Below are positions 32,433 to 41,874 of a stretch of 64,000 nt of DNA, in pieces; positions within the stretch are counted from its first letter, which is position 1, and the number at the start of each line of letters is the position of its first letter. The stretch spans positions 3,588,001 through 3,652,000 of the forward strand of contig NZ_CP066356.1 of the NCBI RefSeq assembly GCF_023278185.1. The letters are read 5' to 3'. The position numbers were made by a program, and so were the translations under genes. The notes beneath the pieces are model-generated. The model was given only the letters and a program-made list of their open reading frames with translations, had not been told where the DNA came from and ran no database searches. This DNA comes from Bradyrhizobium elkanii USDA 76 (GTDB taxonomy: Bacteria; Pseudomonadota; Alphaproteobacteria; Rhizobiales; Xanthobacteraceae).

Positions 32433-34093
32433 TGGACGCCATCGCGCCTAACACCAGCATGGAAACGCTACAAGCGCCGATGGTCCATGACGTGACCATT
32501 GTGACCACGCGCAAGCTGGCCCAGGCCAAGGTCATGGGTGTTCCGCCGGAAGAGTTCGGCATCGAGCGCGGCGCTCGGAACATCAAGGACTGCAATTATT
32601 GCTTTCACGAGATCGTCACCAAGACCCAAAGCCAGTTGATCGATGAGGGCTTTGATGAAGACCAAGTGATGGGCCTTGAGGATTACACGGGCAATACGGA
32701 AGTCGAGACGCTTTCCCGCGATACGGTTGGAGAGCACTTCAACACGGTTTCGGCGTCGTCCAACAAGGCCGCAAGGCTCGTCAAGGTCACCGAGCACTAT
32801 ATCCGGCTGGATTACGAGGGGAACGGCCGGGCTTGCCTCTACCAAGTCATCACGGCGGGCACGCAGGGCGATATCCTCAAGAAGGACGGAAAGCCGGCGA
32901 TCACGCCGTTTGATGCTATTCCGTTCGCCGCTACATGCCCGGTTCCGCAGCCGCATCGGTTCTTCGGCCGGTCTGTCGCTGATTTGATCATGGATATCCA
33001 GCGCATCAAGACGGCGCTGATCCGCGGTGCGCTCGATAACCTCTATTTGCACAATAACCCGCGCGTTGAGGTCGCCGAAGCCAACGCGGGCCAAAACACG
33101 CTGGATGATTTGCTCGTGTCGCGGCCCGGTGGTGTGGTGCGCACCAAGACACCCGGCGGCCTGAACTGGCAGGTTGTACCGGACATCACGGCAAGCGTGT
33201 ATCCGGCAATTCAGTATTTCGACTCGGTGCGAGAGCAGCGCACCGGCCTGAGCCAGCAGTCGCAGGGGCTCGACGCCAACGCGCTGCAGAACCAGTCGGC
33301 CACGGCTGTTGCGCAGGTCTTCAGCGCTTCGCAGATGCGAACCAAGCTGATCGCGCGCATCATGGCCGAGGGCGTGCGTGACATCTTCTCGCTGCTCCAC
33401 GGCACGATCCGGAAGCACGGTCAGCAGCAACAGACAGTTCGCCTGCGCAATAAGTGGGTTCCGGTCGATCCGAGGAACTGGAAAACCCGCGACGACATGA
33501 CGATCAACGTCGGGCTCGGTACCGGCGGGAAGGCTCAGCAGTTCGCGCAGACGATGGCGCTAGGGAACGTCCAGAAGGAGTTGCTTGCCGGCGGCAAGAG
33601 CAATCTGGTCGGTGACAAGGAGCTTTACAACACCGCGGCCGAACTGACCAAGATCATGGGGCACAAGAACCCCGACAAGTTCTTCAATGACCCGGATGCC
33701 AAGGACCCGCAGACCGGGCAGCCGCTGCATCCTCCCGTCCAGCCGCCGCCGGATCCCAAGGTCATGGCGATCCAGGCGCAGGCGCAGAACGATCAGCAGG
33801 AACTGGCGCTGAAGGCTCAGCTCGACAAGCAGAAGGCGGCCGATGCGGCGCAGCTGGCGCAGTTCAAGGCCGAAATGGACGCTAAGCTGAAGATCATCGA
33901 CGCCCATCTGAAGGCGATCGAGATGGAGCGCAAGGCGCTCAACGACCAACAGCAACACCATGCTCACATGGCTGAGACAGCCATGGATATGGTCGCGACC
34001 GCGCATGCTCACGATACCAAGATGGAGCAGAACGACGCGGCGCATCAGGCCAAGCTTGAGCAGATGAAGCAGAAGCCGGCGCCCAAGAAATGA
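32432..34093 (+). CDS. Portal protein, main part
   Basis: 553 aa. GVPPEEFGIERGARNIKDCNYCFH, HRFFGRSVADLIMDIQRIKTALIRGALDN and the tunnel-loop region are typical of large podovirus portals. From about residue 420 there is a Gln/Lys/Ala-rich coiled tail. Together with the preceding gene it makes one full-length portal of about 737 residues. Confidence 0.87.
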   Translation: MDAIAPNTSMETLQAPMVHDVTIVTTRKLAQAKVMGVPPEEFGIERGARNIKDCNYCFHEIVTKTQSQLIDEGFDEDQVMGLEDYTGNTEVETLSRDTVGEHFNTVSASSNKAARLVKVTEHYIRLDYEGNGRACLYQVITAGTQGDILKKDGKPAITPFDAIPFAATCPVPQPHRFFGRSVADLIMDIQRIKTALIRGALDNLYLHNNPRVEVAEANAGQNTLDDLLVSRPGGVVRTKTPGGLNWQVVPDITASVYPAIQYFDSVREQRTGLSQQSQGLDANALQNQSATAVAQVFSASQMRTKLIARIMAEGVRDIFSLLHGTIRKHGQQQQTVRLRNKWVPVDPRNWKTRDDMTINVGLGTGGKAQQFAQTMALGNVQKELLAGGKSNLVGDKELYNTAAELTKIMGHKNPDKFFNDPDAKDPQTGQPLHPPVQPPPDPKVMAIQAQAQNDQQELALKAQLDKQKAADAAQLAQFKAEMDAKLKIIDAHLKAIEMERKALNDQQQHHAHMAETAMDMVATAHAHDTKMEQNDAAHQAKLEQMKQKPAPKK

Positions 34094-34389
34094 TCGACGA
34101 AATCAAGCTCCAGAAGGACGCAGTAAAGGGCACCCGTGCGAAGGAATTGTTGGAGCACGATCTGCTGGCCGAAGCATTTGCCTCGCTGGAGAGCGCTTAT
34201 ACACAGGCGTGGCGGCTAACCACGATCGATGACGTGACCGGCCGGGAAAAGCTGTTTCTGGCGATCAATGTCGTCGGGAAGGTGAGGGATCACCTCACCG
34301 CGATAGTGAACAACGGCACGCTGGCAACCACTGAGTTGCGTCAGCTTGCCGAGACTGCCGAGCGCGCAAGGCGCTGGGAACAGGTTTAA
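34090..34389 (+). CDS. Phage structural-region protein (99 aa)
   Basis: 99 aa, all helical (RLTTIDDVTGREKLFLAINV). ATGA overlap with the portal. Position between portal and scaffold; role unknown. Confidence 0.68.
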   Translation: MIDEIKLQKDAVKGTRAKELLEHDLLAEAFASLESAYTQAWRLTTIDDVTGREKLFLAINVVGKVRDHLTAIVNNGTLATTELRQLAETAERARRWEQV

Positions 34390-34403
34390 CCCAAGGGACA
34401 TCC

Positions 34404-35495
34404 ATGAGTGATGAGCAAACCGCCGCTGGCGGTGAGGACACTACGCCTGCCGCAACCGTAATCGCGCTCGACGCTGACGCGCCTGCAAGCTTCGATTCTG
34501 CGGAGCGTGCGGTTGCGTCGCTGGTCGCAGCCCGTGAGAAAGCTGGAATTCCTGCCGAGAGCGCGGAGGACGCGACCGCAGAGGAAGAATTGTCCGATGA
34601 GGACAACGGCGCCCCTCCTGTGGAGGCTACCGCCGAAGACCAGGAAACCGACCCGGCTGCAAAGCCGCCACTCGAACTTCCGCGGTCTTGGACGAAGGAT
34701 CGAGCCGAACACTGGGCCAAACTCGACCCTGGAACGCAGGAATTCCTGCTGGAACAGGACAGGAAGGCCAGTGAAGCGATTCGCCGGAGTCAAAACGAGC
34801 TCGCTGAAGAGCGCAACGCCGTCAAGGCTCAGCGCGAGGCGGCGGAGAAGGCACGACAGCACTACGAAGCCCAGCTTCCTGTTCTCATGCGGGAGCTGGA
34901 AAGCAATCTTCAGCAGTCGTTCGGCGACATCAAGACTATGGATGATGTCGTCCGGCTTCAGTCTGAAGATCCGTTCCGCTTTCAGGCATGGCAGGTGCAT
35001 CAGATGCGTCTGCAAACCGCAAAGTCGGAGACGGATCGCGTTGCAAAGGAGAACGAAACTGCCCAGCAGAACCGTTGGATCGAACATGTCCAGTCGGAGA
35101 ACGCAAAGGCGGTCGAGTTCATTCCCGATCTCGCAGACAAGGACAAGGCTGAAAAGCTCACCTTGCGCGTGGCGAGGGAATTGCTCCCGGATCTTGGTTT
35201 CAAGGAAAGTGAATTGGCCGCGCTGGCGAATGGAAAGGAACGTCTTTCCATCTACGACCATCGCATCCAGCGCCTGTTCGCGGATTCCCTGAAGCTGCGG
35301 GACATCCAGAACGCTCCGAAAGCTGTTGTCAAACCCGATCTTCCTCCGGTTCAGCGTCCCGGTGTTGCTCGCGCTCCCGGCGCGGACAAGGCCGCACTCG
35401 TTCAATCCCTCACCGACAAACTCAGCAATTCCGGCAGTGAAAAGGACGCCCTTGAGCTCTTGATAGCTAGGCGCGCCTCTCGCCGGGCATCATAA
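34404..35495 (+). CDS. Putative scaffolding protein
   Basis: 363 aa. Acidic disordered N terminus, long charged coiled-coil centre (about 120-220), basic C terminus (LLIARRASRRAS). This is the expected character and position, between portal and capsid, of a phage scaffold. Confidence 0.78.
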   Translation: MSDEQTAAGGEDTTPAATVIALDADAPASFDSAERAVASLVAAREKAGIPAESAEDATAEEELSDEDNGAPPVEATAEDQETDPAAKPPLELPRSWTKDRAEHWAKLDPGTQEFLLEQDRKASEAIRRSQNELAEERNAVKAQREAAEKARQHYEAQLPVLMRELESNLQQSFGDIKTMDDVVRLQSEDPFRFQAWQVHQMRLQTAKSETDRVAKENETAQQNRWIEHVQSENAKAVEFIPDLADKDKAEKLTLRVARELLPDLGFKESELAALANGKERLSIYDHRIQRLFADSLKLRDIQNAPKAVVKPDLPPVQRPGVARAPGADKAALVQSLTDKLSNSGSEKDALELLIARRASRRAS

Positions 35496-35507
35496 GGAAC
35501 GACGACA

Positions 35508-36464
35508 ATGGCTATTCCTACCAATGCGTTTGCCACCAGCGCGGCTGTTGGCAATCGGGAAGACCTCTCGGACATCATCTATCGCATTGACCCGACCGAC
35601 ACCCCGCTCATGTCAGCTCTTGACACGGAGAAGGCGACCGCGGTCAACCACGAATGGCAGACCCAGGCTCTGGCGGCGGCTTCCGGCTCCAACGCGCAGT
35701 CTGAAGGCGCCGATTTCGCCGCGGTTGCGGTCACCCCGACCGTTCGTCTCGGCAATATCGCGCAGATCAGCTCCAAGTATGCGCAGGTCACTGGCACCCA
35801 GCAGGCGGTCAAGCACGCCGGCCGCGCCAATGAAATGGCCTACCAAGAGATGCTGAAGGGCCTCGAGCTCAAGCGCGACATGGAGACCATCCTGTTCGGC
35901 ACGAACCAGGCGAAGTCCTCGAGCGACCCGCGTAACTGCGCGTCGATCCTGTCCTGGATCAAGACCAACACCAGCAAGGCCGGCACCAGCCCCGCCGACC
36001 CTGCCGCGGCGGACGGTACCGGCACCCGTACTGACGGCACGGGCACGCTGGCGGCCTTCACTGAAGTCCGCCTGAAGACCGTCCTTTCGGCAATCTGGAC
36101 CAGCGGCGGCAAGCCGAACCTGATCTCGACGGGCGCCTTCAACAAGCAGGCGTTCTCGACCTTCACGGGCCGTTCGACCCCGATGGAGGAGGCTTCTTCG
36201 AAGAAGATCACGGCGTCGGTTGACGCCTACGAATCCGACTTCGGCAAGCTCAAGGTCGTCCCGGATCGCTTCCAGCGCGCCCGCGACGTGCTGGTGCTCG
36301 AGACAGCCAAGTGGGCTGTTGCCTACCTGAACGGCCGCAAGTTCGTGTCGGTCTACGTTGCGCCGACCGGCGACAGCCAGAAGCGTCAGATCCTCTCGGA
36401 GTACACCCTCGTTGCTCGCAACGAGAAGTCTTCGGGTGGTGTGTTCGACAATACCAGCTCGTAA
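35508..36464 (+). CDS. Major capsid protein (SU10/DUF5309 type)
   Basis: 318 aa. REDLSDIIYRIDPTDTPLMSAL near the start, NHEWQTQALAAA, TGTQQAVKHAGRANEMAYQ, then KLKVVPDRFQRARDVLVLET and a WAVAYLNGR strand match SU10-like HK97-fold capsids. Followed by a terminator at 36485. Confidence 0.9.
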   Translation: MAIPTNAFATSAAVGNREDLSDIIYRIDPTDTPLMSALDTEKATAVNHEWQTQALAAASGSNAQSEGADFAAVAVTPTVRLGNIAQISSKYAQVTGTQQAVKHAGRANEMAYQEMLKGLELKRDMETILFGTNQAKSSSDPRNCASILSWIKTNTSKAGTSPADPAAADGTGTRTDGTGTLAAFTEVRLKTVLSAIWTSGGKPNLISTGAFNKQAFSTFTGRSTPMEEASSKKITASVDAYESDFGKLKVVPDRFQRARDVLVLETAKWAVAYLNGRKFVSVYVAPTGDSQKRQILSEYTLVARNEKSSGGVFDNTSS

Positions 36465-36484
36465 GCCTCTTATCCTCAACCTCT

Positions 36485-36507
36485 GGCGCCCTTCGGGGCG
36501 CCTTTTT
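36485..36507 (+). terminator. Terminator after the capsid gene
   Basis: GGCGCC(C)TTC(GG)GGCGCC stem with a tract of five T. Probably attenuates read-through so the capsid is made in excess. Confidence 0.75.
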
Positions 36508-36521
36508 CTTTGGAGGCTTAG

Positions 36522-36866
36522 ATGCCCCTCGTTCAGAATAAAACCGACGCGGATTATGTGCTCGCGGAAAGCACCACGGCTGGAACGACTGCTGTGTATG
36601 CTATCGCGCCGATTGCGGGAATGGTCGTGGCGGTCTTTGGTTCTCCCGCTACCGCTCAGGCCAGTACCGTTACTGTTGCAATCAACGGCACCACAGTTGC
36701 TGCCATGGGTATGACCCTCGCTGCTACGGCATGGGCTACTACTGAGGTTGATCTCCCGCTCGCCGGAACCAGCGCTGTTTACGTCAATGCTGGCGACGTG
36801 ATCAGCTTCACGGGTACGGGCGCGGCCGGTGCCGCTTACTCCGTCATCATCAGAGCTTTCACCTAA
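36522..36866 (+). CDS. Putative capsid decoration/head protein
   Basis: 114 aa, beta-rich and Thr/Ala-rich (YAIAPIAGMVVAVFGSPATA). Position after the capsid suggests a decoration or head-completion role; not recognised by motif. Confidence 0.62.
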   Translation: MPLVQNKTDADYVLAESTTAGTTAVYAIAPIAGMVVAVFGSPATAQASTVTVAINGTTVAAMGMTLAATAWATTEVDLPLAGTSAVYVNAGDVISFTGTGAAGAAYSVIIRAFT

Positions 36867-36869
36867 ACG

Positions 36870-36908
36870 AAAGGCGCCCCTCGAAAGACGGGCGTCTTTG
36901 CCTTTTTG
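36870..36908 (+). terminator. Hairpin with T tract
   Basis: AAAGGCGCCC (36870-36879) pairs with GGGCGTCTTT (36890-36899, one G-U), followed by GCCTTTTT. Confidence 0.6.
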
Positions 36909-36918
36909 GAGAAACGCT

Positions 36919-37137
36919 ATGTCTCAGTTTTCCAAGACGAGAGCAGCCGATCAGACGGCCGCCGGCACGGCCAATTCAGTGATCCCGCAGGCTGTTGCGA
37001 AGCTGCAGACTTCCGGAACGATCGCCGGCCGCGGCAGTGTCCTCGAAACATTCGAGATGCTTCAGTGGATGATCAATAACGGCTTCGCCATCACCTACAA
37101 CTCCACCTCGATCACGCAAGTTCAGATCGGATCATAA
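36919..37137 (+). CDS. Phage structural-region protein (72 aa)
   Basis: 72 aa from ATG 36919 (GGAGAAACGCT upstream). Ala/Thr/Gln-rich, ends VLETFEMLQWMINNGFAITY with a beta tail. Unknown. Confidence 0.6.
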   Translation: MSQFSKTRAADQTAAGTANSVIPQAVAKLQTSGTIAGRGSVLETFEMLQWMINNGFAITYNSTSITQVQIGS

Positions 37138-37425
37138 ATGGCCGTCTTTCAGATCAAGCAGCCGACTTCTCGGCAGGGCGTTACTCAGAACGTCGCGCCT
37201 GCGGGCAGCAGCGCAGCTTCCAATGCCTTCGGTTCTGAGACGTTCCAAATCCTGGTGGTGACGACCCAAACTGGCATCACCATACGGATCGGAGACGGTA
37301 CGCCTACTGCGGTAGCTACCGATACCCTTCTGCCGGCGAATATCCCGCTCTACTTCACTGTGACGCCGGGCCAGAAGCTGGCTGCGCTTGGCACCGGAAC
37401 AGTTTCGGTGACCGAGCTTAGCTGA
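37138..37425 (+). CDS. Phage structural-region protein (95 aa), beta-rich
   Basis: 95 aa: FQILVVTTQTGITIRIGDGTP and a C-terminal GTVSVTEL strand. It directly abuts its neighbours. Possibly a small head or neck protein. Confidence 0.65.
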   Translation: MAVFQIKQPTSRQGVTQNVAPAGSSAASNAFGSETFQILVVTTQTGITIRIGDGTPTAVATDTLLPANIPLYFTVTPGQKLAALGTGTVSVTELS

Positions 37426-37745
37426 TGGAAACGCGCATCCACATCGACAGCAACGGTCAAGACGTTGCTGTCGAAACCATTCAGGATGTTGAACCGATCC
37501 TGGAGCACAACAAGATGCTCCGATCGATGGCGCAGAAAAGCGATTGGGGGCGGCACGTTGCATCCATTCCCAATGTCATCCTGACGCGCTGGCTTAACGA
37601 AGAATACGAGCGCGGGAACGTCTCAATCAGGCTGTTCGGACCGGAAATGGATGCACTTGTCGATCGCAAGCTGAAGGACCCGGAGTGGGCATATCTCCGG
37701 ACTGACAGCCAGCAGGTCCAGAGCTTCATGGGGTTCGGTAGCTGA
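37425..37745 (+). CDS. Phage structural-region protein (106 aa)
   Basis: 106 aa, helical with IPNVILTRWLNEEYERGNVS. One-base overlaps with both neighbours. Function unknown. Confidence 0.66.
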   Translation: METRIHIDSNGQDVAVETIQDVEPILEHNKMLRSMAQKSDWGRHVASIPNVILTRWLNEEYERGNVSIRLFGPEMDALVDRKLKDPEWAYLRTDSQQVQSFMGFGS

Positions 37746-38398
37746 TGGCCACGATTGCGAGCGCCAGCGATCTTATTGCAGCCGTGACTGAGTATCTAGC
37801 GCGAGATCAGGACACGACTCTCATTGCTCGCATTCCGACGTTCATTCAGCTGTTCGAAGCGAAGATGAACCGGGATTTGTTTGTGCGCCAGATGGAGCAA
37901 AGGGCTACGACCACAGTCGATACGACCTCATCTGAACCTGAATTCATTTCTCTTCCTACCGATTTCCAGTCGATGCGTCGCATCAGGCTTTCGAGTGTCG
38001 ATAATAAACCTCATCTGGATTTCAAGAGCGGCACTCAGTTGGATGAGTATCGCACTTCAAGCGGTAGTCCGGCAGGACAGCCTTTATTTTTCACCATCAT
38101 GGGGTCCGAGATCGAGTTGGCGCCAACCCCGGATGCCAACTACACGATCGAGATGGTGTATCGGCAGAATATCCCGGCCTTGGCAAGCAATACGACCAAT
38201 TGGCTTCTCACAGCCGCACCCGATCTCTACCTCTACGGAACGCTGCTCGAAACCGCTCCTTACTTGAAGGAGGACGAGCGCATCCAGACTTGGGCGCTAG
38301 GGCTCAAGACAGCCTTGGATAGCCTGAACACGGCCAACATCACCGCTGCCTTCAATGCATCTCCCTTGACGATGCGACCGAGCGGAGTGACACCTTGA
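37745..38398 (+). CDS. Head-tail adaptor protein (SU10-adaptor-like)
   Basis: 217 aa. ARIPTFIQLFEAKMNRDLFVRQME then ISLPTDFQSMRRIRL and YTIEMVYRQNIPALASNTTNWLL is the classic podovirus/SU10 adaptor pattern, ending in YLYGTLLETAPYLKED. Bridges portal and tail. Confidence 0.83.
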   Translation: MATIASASDLIAAVTEYLARDQDTTLIARIPTFIQLFEAKMNRDLFVRQMEQRATTTVDTTSSEPEFISLPTDFQSMRRIRLSSVDNKPHLDFKSGTQLDEYRTSSGSPAGQPLFFTIMGSEIELAPTPDANYTIEMVYRQNIPALASNTTNWLLTAAPDLYLYGTLLETAPYLKEDERIQTWALGLKTALDSLNTANITAAFNASPLTMRPSGVTP

Positions 38399-38634
38399 AT
38401 ACATGGGTAATCAAACCGCAAGAAGTCATGCGCGGTTTTTCTCCAGATGGATTTTCTCGCTTGCCAAGATTTAGTACTGGATCGCTTGCCGGGTTGTGGA
38501 ACGAAGAATCAGTTAGCGCGGAGACTTGGTCGATAAAGCCACAAAAAATTACACGCGGCTTTTCGCCAAGTGGATTTTCTCGTTCTCCGAGATACGACAC
38601 CGGTCCGTCGGCAGGCCTTTGGAATAAGAGGTGA
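38395..38634 (+). CDS. Two-repeat phage protein (79 aa)
   Basis: 79 aa from TTG overlapping the adaptor stop. Two tandem copies of a 34-residue unit (residues 3-36 and 44-77), each starting TW(V/S)IKPQ and ending GLWN with RGFSP(D/S)GFSR inside. The copies differ in 10 of 34 residues or so. No known function; position suggests a tail or head accessory. Confidence 0.62.
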   Translation: MNTWVIKPQEVMRGFSPDGFSRLPRFSTGSLAGLWNEESVSAETWSIKPQKITRGFSPSGFSRSPRYDTGPSAGLWNKR

Positions 38635-38642
38635 TGGTCTAG

Positions 38643-39851
38643 ATGGCTCTTTCCATTACGCACAAGAAGGTCTCAAGCGGAACATCTGACCCACAAGCTG
38701 AAGTTGATCTGGCGGCATGGAATGATACGCACGCCGTTGCAGGTACTCTCGATCTCAATCAGATCAACGGAACGAATTCAATCGGCGGAAATCTCGGAAT
38801 AAATCAAGCTTCGCCTCTGTGTCAGCTGCATGTTGGTTCGGCAAACGTAACCAATAGCAACAATCCGTCGATCCTGATCAGCCAAGATCGCACGATGACA
38901 GCCGACGGTCACGGCTATTCTGATTCGACTAACTGGATACCGGCCGCCTCGGTTGGATATGCTCCATTCGATGCTCGAATTACGATTAAAGGTACGTTTT
39001 CCGGTTCTGGCACTCCGAGTCATGTCGCCAATTTCCAGGCCGCCGCGACTTACGGTGGGACTGTCACAGTTGCATATGACTACGGCCTCTATTCGGCGCC
39101 GACCATCAACTCTGGTGCTTCCGTTACTAACCGCATTGGCATGTACATCGCCGCGACTGGCGGCAGCGGCTCTGTGTTGCAGGAGTTTGGGATCTACATC
39201 CAGAACCTGCACAGGGGCACCGCACAGAACTATTCAATGTATGCTGAGGCCAGCACTGGCTCAGGAAACTACTCGATGGCGAGTATTTCCGGCATCAACA
39301 TGGGCGCGTCTGGCGGCGACTATGCGTCAATCGGATACAATTACTTGGCGACCAACTCCACCGGTGTCTACAACTACGGAGCATCGAATTTTGCGTCTTG
39401 GCTCCGATTTGCATCGGGCGGCCTGCAGACATTTACAGCGGTGAGCGGAACCGGCGGCGCGGCGATTACGGCGATCGCCGGCCCCGTGGTTGTTCAGGGC
39501 GCGACAGCTTGGTCAGCTCCATCGGATGCAAGACTCAAAGATAACGTCCGGGAGGCGTCGGTTCTGGATTGGGTAGAACGGTTTCGGGCTGTGTCCTTTA
39601 ATTGGAAGCACAATGGGCGTCCCGATTTCGGCGTCATTGCTCAAGAGCTCTACGCGATCCATCCCGAACTCGCCGATAAGGGAAACGATGCTGCTGAATT
39701 GGACGCTAGTGGCGAAGGCATGTGGACGGTCCCTTATGACAAGTTGGCCCCGTTGGCGCTTCAAGGTGTCAAGGAACTTAAGGCGCTAATCCTCAAGCAA
39801 GCCAAGCGTATTGACGACCTCGAGCAGCAACTCGCGAGCAAGAGCACCTGA
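38643..39851 (+). CDS. Tail spike/fibre with S74 intramolecular chaperone
   Basis: 402 aa. N-terminal ALSITHKKVSSGTSDPQAEV attachment region, Gly/Ser-rich repetitive beta shaft, and C-terminal self-processing S74 domain: SDARLKDNVREA (Ser and Lys of the dyad), FNWKHNGRPDFGVIAQELYA and a coiled end. The chaperone is expected to trimerise the fibre then cleave itself off. Confidence 0.88.
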   Translation: MALSITHKKVSSGTSDPQAEVDLAAWNDTHAVAGTLDLNQINGTNSIGGNLGINQASPLCQLHVGSANVTNSNNPSILISQDRTMTADGHGYSDSTNWIPAASVGYAPFDARITIKGTFSGSGTPSHVANFQAAATYGGTVTVAYDYGLYSAPTINSGASVTNRIGMYIAATGGSGSVLQEFGIYIQNLHRGTAQNYSMYAEASTGSGNYSMASISGINMGASGGDYASIGYNYLATNSTGVYNYGASNFASWLRFASGGLQTFTAVSGTGGAAITAIAGPVVVQGATAWSAPSDARLKDNVREASVLDWVERFRAVSFNWKHNGRPDFGVIAQELYAIHPELADKGNDAAELDASGEGMWTVPYDKLAPLALQGVKELKALILKQAKRIDDLEQQLASKST

Positions 39852-41563
39852 TGCCACTGCTTCAGTGGGGCGCATGGACGCCAGACACTACGGACTATGA
39901 GGCTCAGACCCCGAAGACGATCTTGAACGTCATTCCTCGTGGCGACGGTTACGGGCCGTTCCCCAGCGTGTCGAGCTATACGCGGCCATTGCCAGCGACC
40001 TGTCGTGGCGCCTTCTATGCTCTGAAGTCGGACGGATCAGTCCTGACATTTTCTGCTACCGCAACGAAGTTGTATCTGCTGAACAACACAGACTTCACAT
40101 GGACCGATGTCTCCAAGGGAGGGGGCGTTTATACCCCACCTACTTTTGGATCGCAGACTGCGAATTGGCAATTCGCCCAGTTCGGTAATCTTGTGTTCGC
40201 GACACAGGCCAACACGGTTTTGCAGGTCTATGACCTGACATCCTCAAGTGCCTTTGCCGATTGTGCAGGCTCTCCGCCTCAGGCGGCCTACATCAGCGTC
40301 GTCGGCAGGTTCCTGGTGCTTTCAGGACTTCTGTCCAATCCGTACCGGATCCAATGGTCCGGGTTGAATGCTACGACGACTTGGACGAGCGGGGTCAATC
40401 AGTCCGACTTCCAGGACTTTCCTGATGGCGGCATCGTCCGGGGTGTTGCCGGCGGCGAATATGGCGTGATCTTTCAGGACCAGGCCATCCGGCGCATGTC
40501 CTACGTGCCTGGTTCTCCGATCGTCTTCCAGATCGATCGTATCGCGCAGGACAAAGGACTTTATGCGCCATACTCGATCATTCGGGCAGGCGAGCGTATC
40601 TTCTTCTATTCGGGGCAGGGCTTCGCGAAAATCGATCCTGGCGGCTATCCGGAGCCGATCGGGCGCGAAAAGGTTGATCGTACGTTTCTTGCTGATATCG
40701 ACAAGGCAAATTTGCAGCTATTCATCGGAGCATCTGATCCGCGCAGTTCGCGGGTCTACTGGGCGTATAAATCAACGAATGGCCAAGCCGCTTTGTTCGA
40801 CAAGATCATCGGCTATGACTACGTGCTCGATAAGTTCTTCCCTATCTCGAATTCGGGGGAATATCTCCTCGGTATCTCACAGAGTGGCATAACGCTGGAA
40901 TCGCTCGATGCCATTGCGCCTACGCCGCTAACCATCACGGGGGCTGCGAACAATGGCTCTGGTGCTATTCGACTAACACTCTCGGCGTTGTCGAATGCGA
41001 ACTTCACAATCATCGGCCAGAACCATATCGTAGTCTATGGGGTGCAGGGGACGACCGAAGCGAACGGCAGCTGGCAGTTCACCCAGATCGATTCCACGCA
41101 TATTGATCTTGTCGGATCGACCTTCACGCACGCTTATGTAAGTGGTGGTCAGATCGGCGGCTCGCTGGATGCCATGATCTTGAGCCTGGATGCCTACGCA
41201 ACGGCAGTTCAACCTGAAATCGCGCAGTTCAACGCTACACATCAACTTGGGTTCTATCGTGGTGCCAACCTTGAGGCCATTCTTGAGAGTGGCGAGCAGG
41301 GTACTGATGGACGAAAGATCACTGTACGCGGGTTTCGACCGATCACGGATGCGGCAACGGTTTACGGCTCAGCATCATATCGGGATACCCAGCAGGCGGC
41401 GCCCACAGCAGGCACAGAGGTTCTAATCAACGCTCGTACCGGTCGCTGTGATATGCGCCGGGAGACGCGCTATTCACGCTTCAAGGTGCGCATTCCTTCG
41501 GGGACGGATTGGTCATTCTGTGCCGGCATCGAGCCTGATGTTGTGCAGGGTGGTTATCTGTGA
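39851..41563 (+). CDS. Phage stabilisation / tail tube-like protein
   Basis: 570 aa. Starts MPLLQWGAWTPDTTDYEAQT and continues as a beta-propeller-like domain (WSGLNATTTWTSG, GVIFQDQAIRRMSYVP) as in P22 gp10-type stabilisation proteins. Residues about 356-440 form an FCCH-like beta insert (LTITGAANNG...). Closes the portal and binds tail fibres. Confidence 0.72.
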   Translation: MPLLQWGAWTPDTTDYEAQTPKTILNVIPRGDGYGPFPSVSSYTRPLPATCRGAFYALKSDGSVLTFSATATKLYLLNNTDFTWTDVSKGGGVYTPPTFGSQTANWQFAQFGNLVFATQANTVLQVYDLTSSSAFADCAGSPPQAAYISVVGRFLVLSGLLSNPYRIQWSGLNATTTWTSGVNQSDFQDFPDGGIVRGVAGGEYGVIFQDQAIRRMSYVPGSPIVFQIDRIAQDKGLYAPYSIIRAGERIFFYSGQGFAKIDPGGYPEPIGREKVDRTFLADIDKANLQLFIGASDPRSSRVYWAYKSTNGQAALFDKIIGYDYVLDKFFPISNSGEYLLGISQSGITLESLDAIAPTPLTITGAANNGSGAIRLTLSALSNANFTIIGQNHIVVYGVQGTTEANGSWQFTQIDSTHIDLVGSTFTHAYVSGGQIGGSLDAMILSLDAYATAVQPEIAQFNATHQLGFYRGANLEAILESGEQGTDGRKITVRGFRPITDAATVYGSASYRDTQQAAPTAGTEVLINARTGRCDMRRETRYSRFKVRIPSGTDWSFCAGIEPDVVQGGYL

Positions 41564-41874
41564 CTGTCTATATTCCCGGTCTTACAGAAACCGACCTTAA
41601 GAAGGTCATTCTCTCGCTGCAGCAGCTTGGCGCGGGGCGGTCAAACGCAGTCGGGACGGTTACGCTCGTGCCGAGTGTCGCCTCGACGACAGTCAGCGAT
41701 CAGAATTGTGCGAGCGGTTCTACCGTGCTGTTCACGCCGACCACGGGAAGTGCTGCTACTGAAATCGGTAATGGCACGATGTACCTTAGCGCGGTAGCAA
41801 ATAAATCGTTCACGGTCACACACGCGAACAATGCGACCGCGGATCGAACATTCAAGTATGCCATCCTCGGTTGA
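41560..41874 (+). CDS. Phage tail-region protein (104 aa)
   Basis: 104 aa from GTG overlapping the upstream stop. Helical start LTETDLKKVILSLQQLGAGR then Thr/Ser-rich beta region. Unknown. Confidence 0.65.
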   Translation: MTVYIPGLTETDLKKVILSLQQLGAGRSNAVGTVTLVPSVASTTVSDQNCASGSTVLFTPTTGSAATEIGNGTMYLSAVANKSFTVTHANNATADRTFKYAILG

